A program made the position numbers and the translations under genes. DNA of 64,000 nt from Fervidobacterium nodosum Rt17-B1 (GTDB lineage: Bacteria > Thermotogota > Thermotogae > Thermotogales > Fervidobacteriaceae), in assembly GCF_000017545.1 (NCBI RefSeq), contig NC_009718.1:248001-312000 (forward strand), read 5' to 3'. Numbering within the stretch: the stretch's first letter is position 1; every line of letters starts with the position of its first letter. Shown one piece after another: positions 25,303 to 33,892 of this stretch. The notes under the pieces were generated by a model, which saw nothing but the letters and a program-made list of their open reading frames with translations, was not told the DNA's origin and made no database searches.

Positions 25303-27009
25303 GTGGTTGGACTGTTTTTACCGATTACAATGGAAGAGGTTCAAAGGAGAAAATGGAATAAATTAGACATCATATTTGTGACGGGTGATGCGTATATCGA
25401 TCACCCGTCTTTTGGTGTTGCACTACTTGGGAGATTACTTGAATCAAAAGGTTATAAAGTTGGAATAATAGCACAGCCAGTAAGTGTTGAAGATATAAAA
25501 AGGCTTGGAAGGCCTAATTTGTTTTTCGGAGTGACTTCTGGAAGTGTAGATTCTATGGTGGCAAATTATACTGCATCTAAGAAAAAAAGAAAATCAGATG
25601 ATTATACACCAGGTGGCATAAACAATAGAAGACCAGATAGAGCTGTCATACAATACGTAAATATGATCAAGCAAGCTTTTAAAGATGTACCTATTGTTGT
25701 AGGTGGTATTGAGGCGAGTTTGAGAAGGTTTGCGCATTATGATTGGTGGAGTGATAAAGTTAGGAAATCTATACTTGTAGATTCTAAAGCCGATATCCTT
25801 GTTTATGGAATGGGAGAACATGCTGTACTTGAGATAGCTAAACGAATTGAAACCGGGAAAAATTTAGATGGAATACTTGGAACTGTAATATGGAAAAGTG
25901 AATTAGATAAATTAGATGAATCTTTCGAAATAGTTGAAATTCCTCCTTTTGAAGAAGTTTCGCAATCTAAAGATGCTTACAATGAAATGTACAAAAAGAT
26001 AATACATTTAACTGACCCCATGAAAAAAATAAAAATCGTTCAAAAGCAAGATACGCGATATGTTATACAATATCCACCTTCCATGCCATTAAGCTCGAAG
26101 GAATTAGATGAACTTTACCTTTTGCCGTACGAGAGACGTGTTCATCCATTTTATGAAAATTTGGGAAGAGTGAAGGCAATAGAGACTGTTAGGTTTTCCA
26201 TAACGGCCGTACGTGGTTGTTTTGGAAACTGTTCATTTTGTGCAATTACACATCATCAAGGTACGCATGTGACTTTTAGAAGTGAAGAATCTATATTAGA
26301 GGAAGTTAAAATTCTTACGAAAATGCCAGATTTTAGAGGAACTATAGTCGATGTTGGCGGACCAACAGCAAATATGTATGGTTATACATGTACTATAAGG
26401 GAGAAAAACGGACAATGCCTTAAAAGTTGTATGTTTCCTAAAGTTTGTAAATCTATTGGGAGAGAAGATAGCGCCATAAAATTTATAAACTTGCTCCAAA
26501 AAATAAAAAGCCTTCCAAAAGTAAATCATGTCTTTGTAGGTTCTGGAATTAGGCATGATTTAATTCTTTATTCTACAGATGCACAGTATATAATAGAAAA
26601 TCTTGTGGATTATACTTCAGGACAGTTGAAACTTGCACCTGAACACGCACATCCGAACGTTTTAAAACTGATGCATAAGCCTTCAATTGAGCTTTTTCTG
26701 GAATTCAAAAAGAGATTTGAAGAGGCCTCAAGAAGGAAAGGCCAAGAAAAATACGTTATAGGTTATTTTATAGTTGGTCACCCAGGAGAAGGTGAAAAAG
26801 AAAATTTGTATTTAATGGAATTTGTAAAAAAACATCTTGGGTATATTCCACAGCAAGTGCAGATATTTACACCTACTCCCGGAACGTTGAGTACAACGAT
26901 GTACTATACTCAAAAAGATCCATTCACTGGTGAGAAAATCTTCGTTATAAAAGATGAAAAGACACGTGAAAAATTTAAACAACGAATAATTTTTCAACGT
27001 AGGGACTAG
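25303..27009 (+). CDS. YgiQ-family radical SAM protein (UPF0313)
   Basis: The 568-residue protein has an N-terminal B12-binding-like domain (DIIFVTGDAYIDHPSFGVALL) and a radical SAM core with CFGNCSFC as the cluster motif, then a DUF3362-like part rich in cysteines (CTIREKNGQCLKSCMFPKVC). The substrate is unknown. Start choice is uncertain: the GTG at 25303 overlaps the GAGGTGG tract, and a CTG or the ATG at 25330 are alternatives. Its last 35 bases overlap the convergent racemase gene. Confidence 0.85.
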   Translation: MVGLFLPITMEEVQRRKWNKLDIIFVTGDAYIDHPSFGVALLGRLLESKGYKVGIIAQPVSVEDIKRLGRPNLFFGVTSGSVDSMVANYTASKKKRKSDDYTPGGINNRRPDRAVIQYVNMIKQAFKDVPIVVGGIEASLRRFAHYDWWSDKVRKSILVDSKADILVYGMGEHAVLEIAKRIETGKNLDGILGTVIWKSELDKLDESFEIVEIPPFEEVSQSKDAYNEMYKKIIHLTDPMKKIKIVQKQDTRYVIQYPPSMPLSSKELDELYLLPYERRVHPFYENLGRVKAIETVRFSITAVRGCFGNCSFCAITHHQGTHVTFRSEESILEEVKILTKMPDFRGTIVDVGGPTANMYGYTCTIREKNGQCLKSCMFPKVCKSIGREDSAIKFINLLQKIKSLPKVNHVFVGSGIRHDLILYSTDAQYIIENLVDYTSGQLKLAPEHAHPNVLKLMHKPSIELFLEFKKRFEEASRRKGQEKYVIGYFIVGHPGEGEKENLYLMEFVKKHLGYIPQQVQIFTPTPGTLSTTMYYTQKDPFTGEKIFVIKDEKTREKFKQRIIFQRRD

Positions 27010-28051
27010 TAAACGCTCTAAGTGCGCATCCATAACTCATTCTGAATTTTAGAATATCTCCTACATGAAACTCTCTATCACAATCGGTCACGTCTATTAT
27101 CAAATGGTCGCTTGAAGCATGTAAAACTTTTATATTTTTATCAAACGGTATCAACCCATCTGGTTTAACGTCTTGCTCACCAACGGCTAATATAATTCTC
27201 TTTCTGTATCCTTTATCTTCAAAGTGAGGAGTTCTGCCAAAAGCGTCCTTACCCAATTCTCCAACAGGAACAGAAGGCTTATAATCAACCTCAACGACTT
27301 CAGCCTCTAATATAACAGTATCTTGTTTTAAGTACGGTATATCTCTATCACCCGTTGCATCAGTTCCAAGAATTATTCCTTCGCCTACTCTAAATTGATT
27401 TATACCTTTTGGTAAAGAACCTTCTTCGAGCATTTTTAGCGTGACAGTACTTCCACCGCTTACTTTCAATTCGTAACCAAGTAATTTTTCAAGTTCATTT
27501 TTTATGGAAAGAAGCATATTCATATTTTCTTTTGTTGGTAGTACTCCACCGTAGCAACCTACATTTGTGCCTATGCCTACCAATCTTGCAAATTTTAGTT
27601 GTTTGCTAACTTCGTAAATCTCAGAAATTGCATGTTCGTACCAAACACCTTCACGTAAATCGCCAACGTCTATCATGTAAATAATTTGAACATTCTTTTG
27701 GAGTTCGCCAACAATTTTATCGATTTCGTAAGCTGTTTCTGGCATAGATACGAGAATTTCATCAGCGTATTTTACTGCCAAAGGTAATTCAGAAATCATA
27801 GGTATTCTCAAAAGTTGATATGGTCCGGGGACATTATTTTCGTAAAGTTTAATTATATTCTTAAGTCTTGAATCACCTAATTTATCTACGCCGTTTTTTC
27901 GCATTACTCTAGCTATTTCAGGATTTGCAAGTGCTAATTTCGTAACACCTACGAGCTCTATATCGTTACTATGACATATTTCGGCTATTTTTTGAGTATT
28001 ATAAGCAATGCTATCAATGTTAATCACTACCCGCGGAAAAAAAATACTCAT
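26975..28051 (-). CDS. PLP-dependent alanine racemase-like enzyme, ornithine/lysine racemase type
   Basis: The 358-residue protein has the alanine-racemase N-terminal barrel with the PLP lysine in VGVTKLALANP, a phosphate-binding GGSTVTLKM segment and a C-terminal beta domain with VGEQDVKPDGL. It follows the Orr/YhfX-like branch rather than canonical Alr, in which a cell-wall D-alanine supplier would show other motifs. Such enzymes racemise ornithine or lysine; Thermotoga peptidoglycan contains D-lysine, so a cell-wall role is an attractive inference. Its end overlaps the convergent ygiQ gene. Confidence 0.75.
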   Translation of the reverse strand: MSIFFPRVVINIDSIAYNTQKIAEICHSNDIELVGVTKLALANPEIARVMRKNGVDKLGDSRLKNIIKLYENNVPGPYQLLRIPMISELPLAVKYADEILVSMPETAYEIDKIVGELQKNVQIIYMIDVGDLREGVWYEHAISEIYEVSKQLKFARLVGIGTNVGCYGGVLPTKENMNMLLSIKNELEKLLGYELKVSGGSTVTLKMLEEGSLPKGINQFRVGEGIILGTDATGDRDIPYLKQDTVILEAEVVEVDYKPSVPVGELGKDAFGRTPHFEDKGYRKRIILAVGEQDVKPDGLIPFDKNIKVLHASSDHLIIDVTDCDREFHVGDILKFRMSYGCALRAFTSPYVEKLFVV

Positions 28052-28092
28052 TAAGCTCCCCCCAATTGAAAGATTTTATTTTAAATCGGTAT

Positions 28093-28169
28093 TTGTTTAT
28101 GGTAATGTTTTATGGTATAATTACATAAAAGCAAATTAAGTTAGTTATTCTAACTATACTATACCATAA
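28093..28169 (+). promoter_or_regulatory. promoter overlapped by a 10-bp inverted repeat, upstream of pnp
   Basis: TTGTTT (28093-28098) and TATAAT (28116-28121) are 17 bases apart. TTATGGTATA (28110-28119), which covers most of the -10, recurs inverted at 28160-28169, with a second inverted repeat AGTTAG/CTAACT nested between. This may be an operator or a leader hairpin. The promoter would start the long + strand gene run. Confidence 0.5.
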
Positions 28170-28309
28170 GGAAGTTTTCCAAGAAAGATTTTACACTATC
28201 TAATATTTTTTGTAAATGATTTAAAATTATCGAATAAAACAAGAAGAGTTAACTAATTTGAATGGCTTTATTTTAATTTTTTGTAATTCATTATCATGGA
28301 GGGATTTTT

Positions 28310-29113
28310 GTGGATAAGAGAGTAAAGGAAGCTTGTGAATTTATAGAAAGTAAAATCAAAACTAAACCGAAAATAGCTTTAATTCTTGGTTCAGGGTTAG
28401 GTTTTCTAACAGAGAAAGTAGAATTTAAGCAAGAATTGAATTACAAAGATATTCCGAACTTTCCTTACTCAACTGCTCCAGGTCATGAAGGGAAGCTTGT
28501 TTTTGGTGAATTGTTTGGAAAGGAAGTAGTCGTTCTTAGTGGTAGATTTCATATATACGAAGGTTGGAATCCTTCGGATATAAAAATAGTGATACACACT
28601 CTAAAAATGCTAGGTATCGAAAAAATATTGATAACAAATGCTGCTGGTGCGGTTAACACAACATACAAGCCTGGTGATATTGTTCTCGTAAAAGATGTAA
28701 TTAATTTTACCTTCAGAAATCCGTTGAGAGGACCAAATGATAATGATTTAGGTCCAAGGTTCCCTGATATGTTAGGAGTTTTTGATAAAGATTGGATGGG
28801 TAAACTAAAACAAATTTATCCAGAAATGAAAGAAGGGGTTTACATAAGTTTGACAGGTCCTACATATGAAACACCAGCTGAGATAAGGGCAGTTAGGAAA
28901 ATGGGTGCAGATTTGGTCGGTATGTCAACTGTACCAGAGTTAATAGTTTGTGCGCATGTGGGTATTAAGGCTCTCGTTTTGTCTTGCGCAACAAACATGG
29001 CAGCTGGAATATTGGACCAGCCACTTTCACATGAAGAAGTTGTGGAGGTTGCAAATTTGGTAAAAGAGAAATTTACGGAGATTGTTAAAAAAGCTTTGGA
29101 GGTATTAGAATGA
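28310..29113 (+). CDS. punA: purine nucleoside phosphorylase
   Basis: The 267-residue enzyme cleaves purine nucleosides with phosphate in the salvage pathway. It is the trimeric PunA type, seen from ILGSGLGFL (phosphate loop), GRFHIYEGW, ITNAAGAVN and TGPTYETPAEIRA, with the base-binding region MGADLVGMSTVPE. The GTG start follows GGAGGG. It overlaps nrnA by ATGA, and the pair may act together in RNA/nucleotide turnover. Confidence 0.93.
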   Translation: MDKRVKEACEFIESKIKTKPKIALILGSGLGFLTEKVEFKQELNYKDIPNFPYSTAPGHEGKLVFGELFGKEVVVLSGRFHIYEGWNPSDIKIVIHTLKMLGIEKILITNAAGAVNTTYKPGDIVLVKDVINFTFRNPLRGPNDNDLGPRFPDMLGVFDKDWMGKLKQIYPEMKEGVYISLTGPTYETPAEIRAVRKMGADLVGMSTVPELIVCAHVGIKALVLSCATNMAAGILDQPLSHEEVVEVANLVKEKFTEIVKKALEVLE

Positions 29114-30108
29114 ATAGAGATTTTCTAAATATAGTCGCGGAATTGAATAAAGCTAAAAAAATACTTGTTGTGGGTCACATAATGCCCGATGGTGATGATG
29201 TAAGTTCTGTTTTAAGCGCTACTTTGGGATTGAGAAAAATTGGAAAAGAAGTGCTTGCTGGAATTGATTGGAGAATACCATGGTATTTTCAAGAATTTGA
29301 AGAAGTAAACGAAATACTATCTTACGAAAAAATAATGGAAGCAAATTTTAATCCAGATATTGTTTTAATTTTAGATGCTTCAAGTCCAGATAGAGTTGGG
29401 AGGTTTCAGGAATTTTTTGATAATCGGACAGTTCTTGTCGTTGACCACCACGGAACAAACACACTCTTTGGAACGTACAATTGGGTTGACACAAAATATG
29501 GTTCAACAGCGCAGATGGTTTTAAGAATCAACACGGAACTTGGTGTGGAGTATGATGAAAGATTAGCAACGCTTAACCTAATGGGTATAGCTACTGACAC
29601 AGGATTTTTTAGATATTCAAATGCCGATGAAATAGTTTTCTCCGATGCTACAAAACTTGTCTCTTTGGGCGGAAAAATGTACCTTGTTTCAAGATTATTT
29701 GAAAATAAAAGAGTTGAACAATTTAAATTACTTTCAACAATGATTGAAAATATGAAGATGGAGTTGGATGGTCAAATAGTTTATTCTTACCTTTCAAAAG
29801 AAGATTATGAAAGAAATAACTGTAATGAAGATGATAGCGGAGGTTTCGTTGGAGAATTACGCTCAATAAGGGGAATTGAATTGGCGATATTTCTATCAGA
29901 ATATGAGAAAGGTGAAGTTCACGTGAGTTTTCGTTCACGTGATTGGTTTGATTGCAGTCGTCTTGCTGTTTTTCTTGGTGGTGGTGGGCATCCAAGGGCC
30001 GCAGGTTGTACTTTAAAAGGAAATCTTAATGTTATTGTTGAAGAAGTAATTAGAGAAGCAAAAAATATGTTCGTTAGTCAAAGAGAGAGTAGACTACTTA
30101 TCAAGTGA
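29110..30108 (+). CDS. nrnA: DHH/DHHA1 phosphoesterase, NrnA-type oligoribonuclease / pAp phosphatase
   Basis: The 332-residue protein contains the DHH phosphoesterase metal motifs GHIMPDGDD, the DAS of ILDASSPDRVG and DHHGTN, and the C-terminal DHHA1 glycine-rich motif GGGGHPRAAG. It degrades short oligoribonucleotides and pAp, and related proteins also degrade linearised c-di-GMP (pGpG), which is of interest next to two GGDEF genes. It is coupled to punA by ATGA. The following gene has an open frame that begins inside the 3' end of this one. Confidence 0.9.
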   Translation: MNRDFLNIVAELNKAKKILVVGHIMPDGDDVSSVLSATLGLRKIGKEVLAGIDWRIPWYFQEFEEVNEILSYEKIMEANFNPDIVLILDASSPDRVGRFQEFFDNRTVLVVDHHGTNTLFGTYNWVDTKYGSTAQMVLRINTELGVEYDERLATLNLMGIATDTGFFRYSNADEIVFSDATKLVSLGGKMYLVSRLFENKRVEQFKLLSTMIENMKMELDGQIVYSYLSKEDYERNNCNEDDSGGFVGELRSIRGIELAIFLSEYEKGEVHVSFRSRDWFDCSRLAVFLGGGGHPRAAGCTLKGNLNVIVEEVIREAKNMFVSQRESRLLIK

Positions 30109-30304
30109 ATTTACCCACCTTGGGGGGATTAAAACGACTAGCACTGTAAATTCCAAATACAAGTTTATAAGGGAAGTTTACAACGGTTATGAATATCTTT
30201 CGAACGAAGATGGAATTTACCTTTTAAGGTTTATTCCAAGAAATTTTATTGATAACTTCGATAAATTCATTATAACTCTTAATTCATTCTCAATTTTTAA
30301 CCGT

Positions 30305-33300
30305 ATGTTTTTGCCAATAACAGCAGAAAAACATGATGAATATTACATTGTCAAATTCGCTTACTCGGATGAGAAACCCGTGCTAAATTACGAGGACAAA
30401 ATAGATGATCAATCCTTGAGAGATTTGATTTATTCTTTGATGTTTTATATTTACGGTGTTAAAAGTGGTGTATTTCCTTCTTTAGGTTATTATTCGTTAG
30501 ATGATATCTTTGTATATGCAGGCCAAATATTCTTTTTACCACCTACTGTCTACTCATGGGATTTTATATATAAGGTACTTGATAAATCAGGAAGGAGTTT
30601 ATTTGTAGCTCCAGAATTTTTAGAAAAAGGTACCACAAACTTTCAATCCACACTTTACGTCTGTGGTAAGATTATAGAATATTTCGATCATAAAAAGAAA
30701 TATAATTTTATTACTCAAGAATTGGTGAAAGAAATACCTGAAGACAGAAAGTTTTACGATGGATGGTTAAAAGAATTTGGATTATTTGACAATGAAGAGA
30801 TAGAAGAGTTCTCTAAAGAAATGTTTGAAAAAATAAAGAATTCAAAGGAAAAATTCAATATAATAAGATTGAAATCAGCACGTTGGATAGAATTAAATGC
30901 TGTATTGCTCAGTATAAATAAAAAAGTATCTAGTTTAGAAAATTCGGCAATGATATTTGTTAAGAACGACTTTACGAATGTTCCAAGGCAGTTAATGGCT
31001 AAATACAAAGGATACGTTCCCGCTTCTGAATATAACCTGTTTCTAAGAGCTCTTTATGATAATGTAAAGTTTAATTCTATAATTCCAGTTATAATTTCAA
31101 CGTTTAATTCATTTGACAACATTTTTGTATTCATAGAGGATTTAGATAATTCTGATTATTTTGTTCGTAGTTTTATTAGCTACTTAAGCGAAAGTAATTT
31201 GTCTAGTAAAGTATACGTCTTTTCTAAAGAATCAAAGTTTGCCAATTTCACGTTTGAAATCCCTAAATCAATTAAATTTAAAGTCGAAGATAAGCCACAT
31301 GCTTTTGACGAACTTTGTCCAAAGAATTTGAAGTATCTTGCATTACTTGGTGAGAACTTTTCAAGAAATGATGTGAGAAATCTTGAAAAATCTTTGAAAA
31401 ATAGGCTTGAAAAAGAAATCGAATATGGTTTGAAAAAAGGTATTATAGAATTAGATGATGTTAATTATAGATTTTCTAACGAATATTGGAAGCAACTGTA
31501 TGAGTCGATAGATTTAGGAGAAAAGGTTGCTATACATTCTAAACTTGCAAAGGTGTATTTGAATTTGGATAATCCATACAGGGATATTTTAAAAAGCGGA
31601 TTCCATTACACGTCCGCTGGTAAAGATATATCAGCTGCAGTAATTTATTTGAGATTCATAAAGAAAAATTTGGATACATACGTATTTTCAACTGAGCGAA
31701 TGAAAGATATCTTTTCTAGGATTTATTATCTTCTAAAGAAATGTAATCACCTTGACTCTTATGCTTTTCATTCACTCAAATTGAAGTTTCAATATCAATC
31801 TTTTGAAGATTTACCTTTTGAAGTTCCCTTGCCAGAAAGCAAAAAATTTCTGCATCTCAAATTATTGGAAAAATACATCAACAATAAAGAAAGGGAAGTT
31901 ATAGAAGATTTTACAAAGTTTTTTGAAAAACCACAAGTAAAATCTGAATATGATTTTGAAGATTTTAAATTGCTTTCAGCTTACTTAATTTACAATTACT
32001 CGTATTACAGAGTCTACGATAAGTTGGAGAATACCGAAGAAGTAAAAAATATTGTTAATAATATTAAGGAAAAAAACGAAAAGTGGGCGACTTTGAAAGC
32101 AGAATATTTATTGCTGATAGCTAATTCAATGTTATATAAAAACGGAAAAGAAGCAAAGATTTATTTAGAACAAATGACAAAAATCGCGACTCACTATAAC
32201 AAAAAATATCTTTTGATACAAGCATACAATGCTTTTGGTATATTAAATGATGCAACTGCTCTTTCTATTGATAATTTTAGAAGGGCAATTCAAATTTCAG
32301 ATGAGATAGGTTATGTAAAGAGAAAATTTATTCCGATGGTAAACCTTTTAAGAGCATTACTTTATTTTGGATACATTGAAGAAATGCGAGATAAAATAGA
32401 TGAGTTTGGGAAATATAAGTTAATTATAAATAATCCATCAGATTTAGCTTTTTATTATAGAATAATATCATTTTTACCTATGTACGAACAAAAATACAAG
32501 GAAGCAAAAGAGATTCTCAACAAATCTTTAGAGATAGAATCTAATTTTGGATTGCAAAAATCCTCGCTTAGAGCAATCATTCTAAATGAGCTTATCTGCG
32601 GTAATTACGATAATGCAAGAAGAATTATAGTTGAGAATAAAGATGATCCAGCTATAAAAACAAGAGCCTTCGAGTATTTAGTGAAGATGGTTTTAGCTGA
32701 GAATGATGATGAATTAAAAGAAATATGGATTGAATATAAGAACTCATCTTACGAACTTTTAAGGGAGGAGATACTGTATATCTTCGCTGAAAAAATTGCA
32801 AAAGTTGATTTAGACGGATTTTTAAAAGAAATTAGTAAGTGGGAAAATGAGTATACAACCACCGGTGTTAAACTGTCGCTTTTTTACGTATTACTTGCGA
32901 AACATAAGTATCTAAAAACAATCGGGAATCATGTTCGTTTAGCGCAATTAAATTCTGAAATTTGTACACTTGCAAATGATATAAAAATTGATCATCCTAT
33001 CTTAAATGAATGTATAAGTGAAAACACGGATAAGTTCCTTGAATTATTGCATATCTTTAAGAGAATAGACATGAAAATTACTATAGAGCAATTTGTTAAT
33101 CTTTTTGCAGCGGAAATTCATAGGCTATTTAGCGCAGAAAAATTATTTTTGAATGTCAATGATGAACTAATTGGAATTAGTTATAATATATCGAATATTC
33201 CGTATATCACAGAAATTCCAAAAGAAGAGGTATTTCAACTATCGCCATTGGAAGTTTTAATCAAAGAAAACATAGACGATAAATCAAGTTATTTGATTTA

Positions 33301-33892
33301 CATATATAGTGAAAATTACAAATCAAATGATTCTTACGAACTTGAGAAGAGGCTGACGTTATTACAAGAGTTATTTAGCGGGCAATTAAGAGGCGTAATT
33401 TTAAGAGAAAGGGCAAACATAGACAGTCTGACTGGTTTGTATAACAGGTGGAAATTTAACCAATTTATCAACGAACTTTTCGATACAAAATCAAAAGAAT
33501 TTTCAATTTTTATTGCCGATATCGATAATTTCAAAAAAATCAACGATACTTATGGTCATATGGTTGGGGATAGCGTATTAAAAAATATAGCTAAAATTTT
33601 GAAAGAACATGTACGCGATGAAGGATTAGTAGCACGTTATGGTGGAGAAGAGTTTGTTGGGATAGTATATAAATCAAAATATGAAGCAGCAAAATTATGT
33701 GATACTATAAGAGAAAATATAGAGAAAGAATCTTTAAAAATATTTGGTTTCAGAGTAACAATCAGTATAGGTATGGCAGACGTTAATGAAAAAGAAAATG
33801 TTACTGAATTGCTTGGTTTAGCTGATCAGAGATTATACAAAGCTAAAGAAGCGGGAAAAAACAGAGTTGTTTGGGGTGAATATAGATGCTGA
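30305..33892 (+). CDS. giant GGDEF protein 1: pseudokinase-like, degenerate NTPase, helical repeats, diguanylate cyclase
   Basis: From the first canonical start, an ATG, the product has 1195 residues. Its frame is open from 30050, and the translation of 30128-30304 looks coding, so the true start may be a non-AUG codon upstream. Residues 1-115 are kinase-like, with VAPEFLEKG and STLYVCGKII resembling the APE and following helix of Ser/Thr kinases. A middle region aligns with the neighbour's NTPase but has lost the P-loop, keeping only a Walker-B-like VFIEDLDNSD. A long helical-repeat (TPR-like) region follows. The C-terminal GGDEF domain (about 1040-1195) has active-site RYGGEEF and DIDNFKKIND, but the I-site is RDEG rather than RxxD. 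The next gene overlaps by 7 bases. Confidence 0.8.
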   Translation: MFLPITAEKHDEYYIVKFAYSDEKPVLNYEDKIDDQSLRDLIYSLMFYIYGVKSGVFPSLGYYSLDDIFVYAGQIFFLPPTVYSWDFIYKVLDKSGRSLFVAPEFLEKGTTNFQSTLYVCGKIIEYFDHKKKYNFITQELVKEIPEDRKFYDGWLKEFGLFDNEEIEEFSKEMFEKIKNSKEKFNIIRLKSARWIELNAVLLSINKKVSSLENSAMIFVKNDFTNVPRQLMAKYKGYVPASEYNLFLRALYDNVKFNSIIPVIISTFNSFDNIFVFIEDLDNSDYFVRSFISYLSESNLSSKVYVFSKESKFANFTFEIPKSIKFKVEDKPHAFDELCPKNLKYLALLGENFSRNDVRNLEKSLKNRLEKEIEYGLKKGIIELDDVNYRFSNEYWKQLYESIDLGEKVAIHSKLAKVYLNLDNPYRDILKSGFHYTSAGKDISAAVIYLRFIKKNLDTYVFSTERMKDIFSRIYYLLKKCNHLDSYAFHSLKLKFQYQSFEDLPFEVPLPESKKFLHLKLLEKYINNKEREVIEDFTKFFEKPQVKSEYDFEDFKLLSAYLIYNYSYYRVYDKLENTEEVKNIVNNIKEKNEKWATLKAEYLLLIANSMLYKNGKEAKIYLEQMTKIATHYNKKYLLIQAYNAFGILNDATALSIDNFRRAIQISDEIGYVKRKFIPMVNLLRALLYFGYIEEMRDKIDEFGKYKLIINNPSDLAFYYRIISFLPMYEQKYKEAKEILNKSLEIESNFGLQKSSLRAIILNELICGNYDNARRIIVENKDDPAIKTRAFEYLVKMVLAENDDELKEIWIEYKNSSYELLREEILYIFAEKIAKVDLDGFLKEISKWENEYTTTGVKLSLFYVLLAKHKYLKTIGNHVRLAQLNSEICTLANDIKIDHPILNECISENTDKFLELLHIFKRIDMKITIEQFVNLFAAEIHRLFSAEKLFLNVNDELIGISYNISNIPYITEIPKEEVFQLSPLEVLIKENIDDKSSYLIYIYSENYKSNDSYELEKRLTLLQELFSGQLRGVILRERANIDSLTGLYNRWKFNQFINELFDTKSKEFSIFIADIDNFKKINDTYGHMVGDSVLKNIAKILKEHVRDEGLVARYGGEEFVGIVYKSKYEAAKLCDTIRENIEKESLKIFGFRVTISIGMADVNEKENVTELLGLADQRLYKAKEAGKNRVVWGEYRC

